A DNA stretch of 62,774 nt, from positions 1-62,774 of the forward strand of contig NZ_KN360941.1 of the NCBI RefSeq assembly GCF_000784355.1, written 5' to 3'. The position numbers and the translations under genes are program-made. Numbering within the stretch: position 1 is the first letter of the stretch; each line of letters starts with the position of its first letter. The DNA comes from Methanolacinia paynteri (GTDB taxonomy: Archaea > Halobacteriota > Methanomicrobia > Methanomicrobiales > Methanomicrobiaceae). The notes beneath the pieces are model-generated. The model saw nothing but the letters and a program-made list of their open reading frames with translations, was not told the origin of the DNA and searched no databases. This document shows, in pieces, positions 40,722 to 49,873 of this stretch.

Positions 40722-42443
40722 TTGAAATTAGTGATGACCAGTGGCAGAACGATACGGCAGGGCGAACAGCTTTATTATAAGGATCATCCTGAGTATACTG
40801 CCCAGACTTCTTTATGCTATATCAACCCCCTGGATCTCCTCGGGATCGGGGTGGACGACGGTCAGAAAGTAAAAATTTCCAGCGAAGCGGGAGAAACCAT
40901 TTTTAAAGCAGTATCCTGTGCGGATATTTTACAGGGGATGGTTTTCATTCCCGTCGGCCCGCATGCGAATTATATCCTGCATTCAAAGACCCACGGGACA
41001 GGTGCCCCGGATTACAAATGGGTGAACGTCGACGTTGTCCCTGCCGGCGAAGATGAGGAAATTCTCACGGCATGGGAGATTCTCGAGCATGAGGGCGGCT
41101 GCCGTTTTGATATCGGAGATCCTGTCTGCGTGACGAAGTCTCCCTGCGGGGACTGTGTAATCGACGATGTCGTCTGCCCCCTTTGCGGTTGCCTCTGCGA
41201 CGACATCCGGATAACGATTAAGGACAACCAGATTACGGGCGTCGATAACGGGTGCAGTTTGAGCAACGGCAAGTTCACTGCACGGGGGAGGCTGAAAGAG
41301 CCTATAATGAGAGAGGGCTCCGGCTGGAAAAATATCTCCTATGACGAGGCGATCGACTACACCGCCAATATGCTCCTTGATGCCGACAGGCCGCTTCTCT
41401 TCGGGTTCTCGGGGACTTACGGCGAGGCCCAGTGCATGGGGATATCGATCGCAGAGATGTGCGGTGCGGTGATCGACAACTGCTCGTCGATCTGCCACGG
41501 TCCGTCCATAATGGCCATCCAGGAAGTAGGGCATCCCGGCTGTACGCTTGGCCAGATCAAGAACAGGGCCGATGTCATAGTATACTGGGGATCGAACCCG
41601 ATAGAATCCCACCCGCGTCATATGAGCCGTTATTCCACATACGCCGACGGCTTCTTCCTGAACAACGCCTTCCGCGAGAGGAAACTTATCGTAGTCGACA
41701 TCAGGGAGACCGATGTCGCGAAGAATGCCGATGAGTTCATCCAGATAAAACCGGGTGGGGATTATGCGGTGTTCTCCGCCCTGAGGGCTATTGTCAGGGG
41801 AAAGAGAGATGTAATTCCCCCCATGGTCGCCGGTGTAAAGCGGGAGCAGCTCTTCAGGGTTGTAGACATGCTTCTTGAGGCCAAGTTCGGAGTTTTTTTC
41901 ACAGGGATAGGCCTGACCGAATCGCCCGGGAAATACAAAAACGTCCGAAACGGAGTAGAACTCGTCGACGAGCTTTCGAGGCATACCAAATTCACGCTGA
42001 CTCCGATGAGGGGGCACTGGAACGTATACGGGACAAACCAGACATTCGCTTATCTGGGCGGTTACCCGTATGCAATCGATTACTCGCGTGGCACTGCATT
42101 CTATAATCCCGGAGAAACCTCGGCTGTCGATCTTCTCAGGAGAAAGGAGGCCGACGCGTGTATTATTATCGGCAGTGATCCCGGGGCGCATTTCCCGAGA
42201 GAGTGTGTCAAACGTCTTTCCGAGATCCCGTGCGTCGTTATAGATCCCTTTGTCGCACTCAGCACGGCAGTCGCCAATGTGCATATTCCTGTTGCCGCAT
42301 GCGGAATCGATGCCGAAGGGACCGGCTACCGCCTGGACGCCCTGCCTCTCTGGGTGAAAAAAGTCCTTGAACCCACCATGCCTAACGATCTCGATGTTCT
42401 CACCCGGATATACAATATAATAAAGGAGGCGAAGGGATTATGA
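40722..42443 (+). CDS. fmdB: Fused formylmethanofuran dehydrogenase subunits D and B
   Basis: 573 aa. Residues about 1-125 are FmdD/FwdD-like (INPLDLLGIGVDDGQKVKIS, VFIPVGPHANYI). A Cys-containing linker (about 126-148: CRFD, PVCV, PCGDC) joins to an FmdB/FwdB-like part with [4Fe-4S] Cys152, 155, 159 and 178 (VCPLCGCLCDD), active-site DNCSSICHGPS, and VIVYWGSNPIESHPRHMSRY. Start TTG 40722 is favoured because GGAGGT lies 6 nt upstream. It does in one chain what fwdD and fwdB do in two. Overlaps fmdA by 4 nt. Neighbouring molybdenum genes suggest the Mo isoenzyme, by context only. Confidence 0.9.
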   Translation: MKLVMTSGRTIRQGEQLYYKDHPEYTAQTSLCYINPLDLLGIGVDDGQKVKISSEAGETIFKAVSCADILQGMVFIPVGPHANYILHSKTHGTGAPDYKWVNVDVVPAGEDEEILTAWEILEHEGGCRFDIGDPVCVTKSPCGDCVIDDVVCPLCGCLCDDIRITIKDNQITGVDNGCSLSNGKFTARGRLKEPIMREGSGWKNISYDEAIDYTANMLLDADRPLLFGFSGTYGEAQCMGISIAEMCGAVIDNCSSICHGPSIMAIQEVGHPGCTLGQIKNRADVIVYWGSNPIESHPRHMSRYSTYADGFFLNNAFRERKLIVVDIRETDVAKNADEFIQIKPGGDYAVFSALRAIVRGKRDVIPPMVAGVKREQLFRVVDMLLEAKFGVFFTGIGLTESPGKYKNVRNGVELVDELSRHTKFTLTPMRGHWNVYGTNQTFAYLGGYPYAIDYSRGTAFYNPGETSAVDLLRRKEADACIIIGSDPGAHFPRECVKRLSEIPCVVIDPFVALSTAVANVHIPVAACGIDAEGTGYRLDALPLWVKKVLEPTMPNDLDVLTRIYNIIKEAKGL

Positions 42444-44140
42444 GCGAATATCTCATCAAAAACGGCTGGGTCATCGATCCCCTGAACAATATATACGGCG
42501 AGGTAATGGATATCGCCGTTAGGGACGGAAAGATCGTCGAGTCTGTCGGAAGCTCCGCCGAGGTGATCGATGCGGGCGGAAACCTGACTATGCCGGGCGG
42601 TGTGGATTCCCATACACATATCTGCGGAACGAAGGTGAACTTCGGCAGGTACATGAGCCCCGAGGATATGCGTGCAGGAAGGGGGCGTGCCCGCCGGAAT
42701 ATGCATCCTGTCTCGGGATACAGCGTCCCGACGGTTTATGCGAATACCTACCGCTACAGTGCCATGGGGTATACGACAGTTCTCGAAGGTGCGATGGCTC
42801 CGTTCGAAGCCCGGCACACTCACGAGGAGTTCGCCCATACAACCCTCCAGGATACGATGGCCAATACGCTTTTCGACGGCAACTGGTCGGCGATGGAGGC
42901 GATCCATGACGGCGACCTTAAGAAGACCGCCGCCGTCGTAGCATGGTACCTGACTGCGGCAAAAGGATTTGGGTTAAAGCTTACAAATCCCGGCGGGACC
43001 GAGGCATGGGGATATGGTAAGGACGTAAACTGTATCCATGAAAGGGTACCGTATTTCGATGTGACGCCTGCAGAGATCATAGACTACATGATACGGGCGA
43101 ACGAGTTCCTGAAGCTACCGCATTCGGTCCACCTTCACTGCAACAACCTAGGAAAGCCGGGCAACTACAAGTGCACTCTTGAGACGATGAACAGGACGCC
43201 GGACTTAAACGACAAGAGGCAGACCCTTTACCTCACGCACGTCCAGTTCCATTCTTACGGCGGATCTTCCTGGCATGATTTCTGCTCGAAGTCAGACGAT
43301 GTCGCGTGGATGGTGAACAGAAAATCACAGGTTGCAATCGATATGGGTCAGGTGATGTTCGGGAGGACGACCACGATGACGGCAGACGGTCCGATGGAGT
43401 TTAATCTCTTCCGTCTCTACAACAACAAGTGGAGCAACCATGATGTCGAGCTTGAGACCGGGTCAGGAGTTATTCCGGTATTTTACAGCAGGAAGAATCT
43501 CGTCAATTCAATAATGTGGGCGATAGGGCTTGAACTCGCCCTACAGGTGAAAGACCCGTGGCGCTGCATGCTTACGACCGACAACCCCAACGGAGCTCCG
43601 TTTGTAAAGTATCCCGAGATTGCCGCCCTTTTGATGAGCAAAAAGTACCGTGATCTCGAGATGGAGACCGTTCATCCGGATATCTATAAACGTGTTCTGC
43701 TTCAGACTCTTGACCGCGAACTCGACTGGAACGAGATCGCGATAATGACCCGGGCGGCGCAGGCGAAGGCTCTCGGAATAGTAGATCTCGGAAAGGGTCA
43801 TCTTGGAGTCGGTGCAGATGCGGATATCGCCATATACCCGTTAAAACCGTACGAGATCGATCCTACGGTCGAGTATGAGAAGGTGATAGCAGGTCTTTCG
43901 TGTACCGAGCATACGATAAAAAGGGGAAGGCCGGTCTCAAGGAAGGGCGCATGCCTTGTTCACGGGAGTAATACTACGTTCTGGGTAAAACCGGAGGTTC
44001 CAGAGGAGTATGACATCAGCCGTGACCCGGAGTTCATAAAGAAGTTCGAGAGGTATTATACAGTCAGGATGAGCAATTATCCTGTCCGCGAGGAGTACCT
44101 GCACAGGAATTACTGTATCGAGACGAAACCCGATTTTTAA
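42440..44140 (+). CDS. fmdA: Formylmethanofuran dehydrogenase subunit A, second copy
   Basis: 566 aa, full length. Zinc-site features match FwdA: GGVDSHTHICG, AKGFGLKLTNPGG (probable carboxylated Lys), VHLHCNNLGKPG, THVQFHSYGGSSW, TTDNPNGAPFVKYP. The last replaces the His of TTDHPN in the first copy with Asn, next to the conserved Asp. ATGA overlap with the D-B fusion gene. The matching C subunit is not next door but at 58006. Confidence 0.92.
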   Translation: MSEYLIKNGWVIDPLNNIYGEVMDIAVRDGKIVESVGSSAEVIDAGGNLTMPGGVDSHTHICGTKVNFGRYMSPEDMRAGRGRARRNMHPVSGYSVPTVYANTYRYSAMGYTTVLEGAMAPFEARHTHEEFAHTTLQDTMANTLFDGNWSAMEAIHDGDLKKTAAVVAWYLTAAKGFGLKLTNPGGTEAWGYGKDVNCIHERVPYFDVTPAEIIDYMIRANEFLKLPHSVHLHCNNLGKPGNYKCTLETMNRTPDLNDKRQTLYLTHVQFHSYGGSSWHDFCSKSDDVAWMVNRKSQVAIDMGQVMFGRTTTMTADGPMEFNLFRLYNNKWSNHDVELETGSGVIPVFYSRKNLVNSIMWAIGLELALQVKDPWRCMLTTDNPNGAPFVKYPEIAALLMSKKYRDLEMETVHPDIYKRVLLQTLDRELDWNEIAIMTRAAQAKALGIVDLGKGHLGVGADADIAIYPLKPYEIDPTVEYEKVIAGLSCTEHTIKRGRPVSRKGACLVHGSNTTFWVKPEVPEEYDISRDPEFIKKFERYYTVRMSNYPVREEYLHRNYCIETKPDF

Positions 44141-44197
44141 TTTTCAATATCTTTCCTGAGTACTCATTTATATAATCTCCATTCAAAAGAGATCCAT

Positions 44198-44791
44198 ATG
44201 TCAGAGATAGAGCTATTTAAGGATTTTAAGCCGGTGACGCGGTTTAAAAAATATAATCTTATCGTGGTCTCTCTGGTAGTAATTATCCTGTGGCTTTGTA
44301 TTGCGTGGATCATACCTGTTTTTGAGAACACTCTTCTGAATATTATAGTCGTTGCTCTGTTGATTATCTCCCTCCTGGTTACTGTAGTATGGAATTCACT
44401 TTATTACAAATCGATCGTCTATCACCTGAACGAAACCGAGATGACATGGAAGAGAGGGGTCTGGTTCAGGCAGACTGGAATTGTTCCGTACAACAGGATT
44501 ACCAATGTCGATATCGTGCAGGGGCCCCTGATGAGAATTTTCGGAATATCGAATCTCAGGATCCAGACTGCCGGGTACTCTGCGCAAAATGTTGCGGAGA
44601 TCAGGATAACTGGTATTGAGGAGCCCGAACCTCTTCGCGAAATGATAATGGGCTTCGTGAGGAGCAGGGGGGCGGTCGCGGCAGCAACGGGCGGTGATGA
44701 TAGTGAGAGTCCCGGTCAGGTTTCATCCGGAGAGATCCTTGACGAACTGCGGGAAATCAGGAAAATACTGAATAAAATAGCTGAAAAATAA
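44198..44791 (+). CDS. Membrane protein with bacterial PH-like domain (DUF304/bPH2)
   Basis: 197 aa. Two membrane helices (about residues 22-40 and 47-65), then a PH-like domain: YHLNETEMTWKRGVWFRQTG, VPYNRITNVDIVQGPLMRIFG, LRIQTAGYSAQNVAEIRI. A C-terminal coiled tail (EILDELREIRKILNKIAEK) could drive oligomerisation. Family function is poorly known. It stands between fmdA and the moeA genes without a clear link. Confidence 0.8.
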   Translation: MSEIELFKDFKPVTRFKKYNLIVVSLVVIILWLCIAWIIPVFENTLLNIIVVALLIISLLVTVVWNSLYYKSIVYHLNETEMTWKRGVWFRQTGIVPYNRITNVDIVQGPLMRIFGISNLRIQTAGYSAQNVAEIRITGIEEPEPLREMIMGFVRSRGAVAAATGGDDSESPGQVSSGEILDELREIRKILNKIAEK

Positions 44792-44853
44792 TCCTTTTTT
44801 TTGTGTATATAACATTAGGTAAACTCTAATTTATTGTAAAGCAATGATCATAT

Positions 44854-45039
44854 ATGGATGATGAGTATAAGGCCAGACTCGCCGGAATATTCCGTGAGAA
44901 GGGGATAGAGAAGGTGATGACATGCCCCCAGGCGATGGAGATAAACAAAGAATATGGCATCCCTCTGGCAGATATTGGTAAATACTGCAATACAAGCCAG
45001 ATAAAGATCCGCGGATGCCAGCTCGGCTGCTTCAGATAA
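44854..45039 (+). CDS. Small conserved Cys protein ending CQLGCF
   Basis: 61 aa. Helical N-terminal part with TCPQAMEINKEYGIPLADIG, like a small helix-turn-helix, then YCNTSQIKIRGCQLGCFR with Cys-x3-Cys. I recall similar 60-aa proteins in methanogens and some anaerobes, often near molybdenum-cofactor genes. A role as a metal sensor or carrier is only inferred. The moeA gene starts 29 nt later. Confidence 0.7.
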   Translation: MDDEYKARLAGIFREKGIEKVMTCPQAMEINKEYGIPLADIGKYCNTSQIKIRGCQLGCFR

Positions 45040-45068
45040 ACATTTTTTGGGACAATTCAGGGTTAATT

Positions 45069-46280
45069 ATGAAATCGTCTTTTTTGAGCCTGATTAGAGT
45101 AGACGAAGCAGTAGATCTTGCAAAATCCATTGCACCCGCGATGCCTCCGGAGAAGGTTCTCCTCGATGATGCCCTCGGGAGGGTTCTTTCAGAGGATGTC
45201 ATGTCCGATATCGATATCCCGGGCTTTGACCGGTCATGGAAGGATGGCTATGCGGTCTTTGCCGCAGATACGACAAATGCGACCGATTCGATCCCTTCTA
45301 TGTTGAAACTGAAGGGAAGGATCGATATGGGTGCGGGGGAGAAAATGTCGCTTTCAAGGGGGGAGTGCTTCAATATCCCTACCGGCGGCCAGATGCCTGA
45401 AGGAGCAGATGCAGTCGTAATGGTCGAGTACACCGATGAGGTAGGCGGCGATATTCTTGTCAAACGGCCGGTTGCAGTCGGTGAGAACGTTGTAAAGAAA
45501 GGCGAAGATTTTCCTGAAGGCGGCGTTGTTTTCGGAAGAGGTGAGGTTCTTTCTGCATCCGATCTCGGTGCCCTGGCTGCGATAGGCTACTATGAAGTGC
45601 CGGTCATGAAGAAACCGGTCGTAGGAATAATCTCTACAGGAATCGAGATCGTCCCTGTCGACAAAAAACCGGAGATAGGAGAGGTCAGGGATGTAAACAG
45701 CTACCTCTGTTCCGCGTTCGTCAGGAAACAGGGGGGAATCCCGCTGCATCTGGGAATTGTCAGGGATAATGACGAGGAGATGATCTCCCTTATCCGGAGC
45801 GGCGTGGACAAGTGCGATCTGATCCTGATATCCGGCGGGAGTTCGAAGGATATACGTGATATTACCGCCCGTGTTCTCTATGCAGAAGGCGAGGTGCTTG
45901 CACACGGCGTAATGCTTGCACCGGGCAAGCCGACGATTATCGCAAAGGTTAGGGATACGCCTGTAATCGGAATTCCCGGTCACCCTGCCGCGACATATAT
46001 GGTTCTCTCGGTAATTGTCCGTCATCTCCTCGCAGCAATGGCCGGTTTTTCAGATACCATGAAATCCGTCAGGAAGGCGAAGCTTGTCACAAACATATCC
46101 TCGGAGAAGGGCCGCGAGGAGTATGTGCGTGTAAAACTGGTCGCAGAAGACGAAGCCATGCCTCTTTTCGGGAAGTCGGGTCTCCTGAATACGATCGTGG
46201 AAAGCGACGGCGTAATTAAGATCCCGGCCGGCCGCGAGGGCTTTGAGGCCGGTGAGGAAGTGGAGGTATTCCTTTGGTAA
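45069..46280 (+). CDS. moeA: MoeA-type molybdopterin molybdotransferase
   Basis: 403 aa from ATG 45069; the open frame extends to 45015 over the previous gene. Marks: IDIPGFDRSWKDGYAV, GECFNIPTGGQMPEGADAVV, KKGEDFPEGGVVFGRGEVLS, ISTGIEIVPVDKKPEIGEVRD, ISGGSSKDIRDIT, HGVMLAPGKPTIIAKV, IPGHPAAT. MoeA inserts molybdate or tungstate into pterin-AMP to finish the metal cofactor. In the methanogen it supplies formylmethanofuran dehydrogenase. A second MoeA with an added domain follows with overlap, so the two may prefer different metals or steps. Confidence 0.92.
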   Translation: MKSSFLSLIRVDEAVDLAKSIAPAMPPEKVLLDDALGRVLSEDVMSDIDIPGFDRSWKDGYAVFAADTTNATDSIPSMLKLKGRIDMGAGEKMSLSRGECFNIPTGGQMPEGADAVVMVEYTDEVGGDILVKRPVAVGENVVKKGEDFPEGGVVFGRGEVLSASDLGALAAIGYYEVPVMKKPVVGIISTGIEIVPVDKKPEIGEVRDVNSYLCSAFVRKQGGIPLHLGIVRDNDEEMISLIRSGVDKCDLILISGGSSKDIRDITARVLYAEGEVLAHGVMLAPGKPTIIAKVRDTPVIGIPGHPAATYMVLSVIVRHLLAAMAGFSDTMKSVRKAKLVTNISSEKGREEYVRVKLVAEDEAMPLFGKSGLLNTIVESDGVIKIPAGREGFEAGEEVEVFLW

Positions 46281-48136
46281 AGAGATATCTCTCCCAGATA
46301 ACCCTCGATGAGGCTGTTGAGAAGGTGCTGGAACTTTTCGGGGGCCTTAAATCCTCAGGGACGGTTCCTCTTGCAGAATCTGCGGGGAGAATTACAGCCT
46401 CCCCCGTATATGCGGGATACAGTGTTCCTGTGACCAATGTCTCCGCGATGGACGGGGTCGCACTGAAGAGCAGCGATACATTCGCGGCGAGCGAGCAAAA
46501 CCCGGTTTCGGTCAGGGATTTTCTCAGGGTAAATACGGGGAACGCAGTGCCGCTTACATACGATGCGGTCGTCATGATAGAGGATGTGTGGTTCGAAGAG
46601 GAAGGCGAAGGGATTACCATCCGGAAGAGTGCAAGACCCTGGCAGAATGTCAGGGCTGCAGGCGAGGACATAAAGCAGGGAGAGCTCATTGTTCCGAAGA
46701 ACTACAGGATCAGGCCGTTTGATATCGGGGCGCTCGGGACATACGGGGTAACCGATCCGGTGGTTAAAAAGCTCAGGGCCGGCCTAATCCCAACCGGCAG
46801 CGAACTTGTTCCGATCGGAACGAAACCGGGACCCGGACAGGTCGTCGAGAGCAATATCACGATGGCGGCGGCGTGGCTTGGAGAGCGGAACGTCGATACG
46901 ATCTGCTATCCCCCGACACCCGATGATCCCGAAATGATAAGGGACGTGATCTCTGAGGCGGTTCTTGAAAACGATATTATAATTGTCTCCGCAGGGTCGT
47001 CCGCCGGAACAAGGGATTTCACGGCAGGAGCGATCGGGGAGCTGGGGAGACTTGTGTTCCACGGGATCGCGATGATGCCGGGCAAGCCGATGATCCTCGG
47101 GGAGATCGAAGGCAAACCTGTAATCGGCCTCCCGGGCTATCCGATATCGGCCCAGGTTGTACTCAGGGAGGTGCTCGGCCCCCTGCTTGACACTCTCGGT
47201 TTCAGGGGTCCGCCTTCGGAAAAACTTGAGGTCTCTCTTGCCGGCGACCTTACTTCAAATGTAGGTTATGACGAGTTCGTCCTCCTTTCCGTTGCGAAGC
47301 ACGGCGATCATTATATCGCGTCGCAACAGTCGAGAGGTGCGGGAGTGCAGATGGCATCCATACGATCAAATGCCTACCTCAGGCTTCCTGCCCCGATAGA
47401 GGGCTATGCCGAAGGGGAGAGGGTTATAGTGAATATGACCCGGAGCATCGGCCATGCCGACAGGTCTCTGCTCGTGACCGGTATCATGGAACCGCCGATA
47501 GGCTGGCTCTCGAACATCCTGAGCGAAGAGGAGATCTGGCTGCATAACGGCAATACCGGAAATATCAGCGGGATTATCGCCATGAAAAAAGACATCTGCC
47601 ATGCGGCGGCTCTTCATGCACTCTCGGTCGAAGGAGGATATAATACCGAATATATCAGGCAGTACATGCCGGGCGAAGAGATCCACATGACCGGCATTGC
47701 AGGAATTATTCTCGGCATCGCATCAAAGACTGGTATAGGAATCGACGAACTGCCCGGCTCATCCATAGTCAACCAGCCGGCAGGATCGGAGTGCAGGATA
47801 GTCCTTGACAGGCTTTTTTCCGGAAGATCAATCGATCCCGAATCCGTGAACGGGTATTTCCGGGTCGTAAACAACCCGCTCTCAGCTGCAATAGCCGTTG
47901 CAGGCGGAAACTGCGATGCGGCGCTTACGTCGTATTCGATAGCGAAGACCTACGGCCTTGAATTCGAGCCTGTTGCAGTCGAACAGTACGAACTCGCAGT
48001 ACGGGCGGAGCACATGCAGGACGAGAGAGTTCTAAGGCTAATCGATGCAATATCCTCGGAAGAATTCATACGGGTTCTGGATGATGCCGGCAGTTATGAT
48101 TCCGGTATTACAGGAAAGCGAAGAATAATCCAATAA
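46274..48136 (+). CDS. MoeA fused to a periplasmic-binding-like domain
   Basis: 620 aa. Residues about 1-395 are MoeA-like (VTNVSAMDGVALKS, LIPTGSELVPIGTKPGPGQV, SAGSSAGTRDFTAG, HGIAMMPGKPMILGEI, LPGYPISAQV). Residues about 405-610 form a PBP-like domain (HNGNTGNISGIIAMKKDICH, GSSIVNQPAGSECRIVLDRL, NCDAALTSYSIAKTYGLEF) known fused to MoeA in archaea and some bacteria; it may bind oxyanion or cofactor. Start TTG 46274 has GGAGGT at 46262-46267 and overlaps the first moeA by 7 nt. Confidence 0.9.
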   Translation: MVKRYLSQITLDEAVEKVLELFGGLKSSGTVPLAESAGRITASPVYAGYSVPVTNVSAMDGVALKSSDTFAASEQNPVSVRDFLRVNTGNAVPLTYDAVVMIEDVWFEEEGEGITIRKSARPWQNVRAAGEDIKQGELIVPKNYRIRPFDIGALGTYGVTDPVVKKLRAGLIPTGSELVPIGTKPGPGQVVESNITMAAAWLGERNVDTICYPPTPDDPEMIRDVISEAVLENDIIIVSAGSSAGTRDFTAGAIGELGRLVFHGIAMMPGKPMILGEIEGKPVIGLPGYPISAQVVLREVLGPLLDTLGFRGPPSEKLEVSLAGDLTSNVGYDEFVLLSVAKHGDHYIASQQSRGAGVQMASIRSNAYLRLPAPIEGYAEGERVIVNMTRSIGHADRSLLVTGIMEPPIGWLSNILSEEEIWLHNGNTGNISGIIAMKKDICHAAALHALSVEGGYNTEYIRQYMPGEEIHMTGIAGIILGIASKTGIGIDELPGSSIVNQPAGSECRIVLDRLFSGRSIDPESVNGYFRVVNNPLSAAIAVAGGNCDAALTSYSIAKTYGLEFEPVAVEQYELAVRAEHMQDERVLRLIDAISSEEFIRVLDDAGSYDSGITGKRRIIQ

Positions 48137-48220
48137 TTGAAAAACTGAATTCTGATTATAGCTGATTGAATTGTCTGCTGTAATCTGGATAAAAAGAAAA
48201 TATTCAGAATATTATTATTT

Positions 48221-49657
48221 TTAAGTGCTCTGCTCAGACTCAGTTTTATCTTTTTGCCTCAGGTCCCAGCCGGATTTTTTGTATCTGCTGATGAACAGCG
48301 GCCATGTTCCGAGAAGCAATATGCCTGCGAGGAGAATTCCTGCATAGACAAGGGGATTCAAATTCGCCCCGGCAGGCTGGAAGAATCCGATGACGAATGC
48401 AAGGACGCTGGCAATGAGGCCGAGAGACGCAACAACGCCCATCGCAGGGACACGGAAGCCTCTCTTTTTATCCGGCTCCGTTTTCCTGAGCCGCATTGCG
48501 GAGAGGAACATCATTACGTACATGATGAGATATAGCTGGACGCACATTGCCGATAGTATCCAGAACGCCTCCTGCACCGAGGGGATAAATGCAAAGAACA
48601 ATGCCAGAACCGTTACGGCAATTCCCTGTACCAGCAATATATTCTCCTGCATTCCGTTTTTGTTGATCTTCTGGAACCACGGCGGGAGATAACCCTCCTG
48701 TCCGACCAGGAGAAGTCCTTTGCTCGGGCCGGGAATCCAGATAACGACAGATGCCAAAATTCCAATAACGATTAGAGCTGCCATGACGTGCGTTCCCCAC
48801 GCGATTCCGACATAAGAGAACATGACATCGAATGCCTGGAGGACACCTGTCGTCAGGTTGATGCCGGATGCAGGGAGACACACCGATATTGCCAGGGTTC
48901 CGGGAATGAACACCAGGAGAATAAGGATGCAGGCAAGAAGCATCGCTTTCGGGAATGTCTTCTCCGGGTTGTGCATATCCGTTACGTGCACCGCGTTCAT
49001 CTCCATTCCGGCGTAAGAGAGGAAGTTGCTTATGATAAGTACTATACTTGCAAACCCTGCCCATACAGGAATGAAACTTGCCTCGGACCCGGTTATATAT
49101 GACTTTCCTCCGGTCGATATGAAAACGACCGCCAGTACTACGAGTACCAGGACGGGAATCAGAGTGCCTACGATTAACCCCTTGCTTCCAACCTGCGAGA
49201 ACGTCTCTACGCCTCTTAATGCCAGGTGGTTGGCAATCCAGTAGACCGCAATTATGACAATTCCCACGAACAAACCGTTGTTTGCCAGCCCCGGATCGAA
49301 TATATAAGCGAGGGCCGCAGCAAAGAAGGCGAGCTGGGCGGGAAACCACACAACGTTCTGTACCCACTGCTGCCATATGGCAAACATTCCTGCGTTTCCG
49401 CCGTATGCTGCGTTGACCCACCCGAACACTCCCCCTTCCCAGCCGCTTGCAAGTTCTGCGGACACGAGGGCCGTCGGAACAAGGAAGACAACCGCAGGGA
49501 TCACGTAAAGGAGAATTGATGCCAGCCCGTAGGGAGCCATAGCCGGCAGGCCGCGTATGCTTGCGACCGCGACGGTGGTCAGGAGGGCCATCGTTATCCA
49601 GTTGATTGCCTTTGGGGGAGTTGGTGCTGTTTTGTTTTTGTCGCTATTATCTTTCAA
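48221..49657 (-). CDS. APC-family amino acid antiporter, GadC-like
   Basis: 478 aa, about 12 membrane helices. Marks: NWITMALLTTVAVASIRGLP, SAELASGWEGGVFGWVNAAY (APC helix 3 region), FLSYAGMEMNAVHVTDMHNP, GPSKGLLLVGQEGYLPPWFQ. Similar to glutamate/GABA antiporters. It lies 216 bp downstream of a close paralogue that follows glutamate decarboxylase. It probably exchanges glutamate with GABA or a related pair across the membrane; the amino acid is inferred from context. Confidence 0.85.
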   Translation of the reverse strand: MKDNSDKNKTAPTPPKAINWITMALLTTVAVASIRGLPAMAPYGLASILLYVIPAVVFLVPTALVSAELASGWEGGVFGWVNAAYGGNAGMFAIWQQWVQNVVWFPAQLAFFAAALAYIFDPGLANNGLFVGIVIIAVYWIANHLALRGVETFSQVGSKGLIVGTLIPVLVLVVLAVVFISTGGKSYITGSEASFIPVWAGFASIVLIISNFLSYAGMEMNAVHVTDMHNPEKTFPKAMLLACILILLVFIPGTLAISVCLPASGINLTTGVLQAFDVMFSYVGIAWGTHVMAALIVIGILASVVIWIPGPSKGLLLVGQEGYLPPWFQKINKNGMQENILLVQGIAVTVLALFFAFIPSVQEAFWILSAMCVQLYLIMYVMMFLSAMRLRKTEPDKKRGFRVPAMGVVASLGLIASVLAFVIGFFQPAGANLNPLVYAGILLAGILLLGTWPLFISRYKKSGWDLRQKDKTESEQST

Positions 49658-49873
49658 TTCAGCTCACCTGCTGTTTATCTATGTAATTTTATGTTCCGGC
49701 TTCCCGTCATATGACATAAGTGGGAAACCGTTTCTCTGCTATGTGAACTTATTTTGATATATATCGTCATTTTTCTGAGATTAGTATAAATGCGTTGTCA
49801 TTGGGCCGCTATGATATGGAATTCTGAAATATTCAGTTCCTGAACTTAAAAAAATGAAGAAGATATTGTATCT

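Noticed and set aside
40983-42284. 433-aa open frame antisense to the fmdDB fusion
   Set aside because: Opposite strand of a conserved gene with biased third positions; no recognisable motif and no ribosome site.
48468-49421. 317-aa open frame in another frame of the APC antiporter gene
   Set aside because: The Arg/Gly/His-rich translation is typical of frame shadow; the antiporter frame has all helices and motifs.
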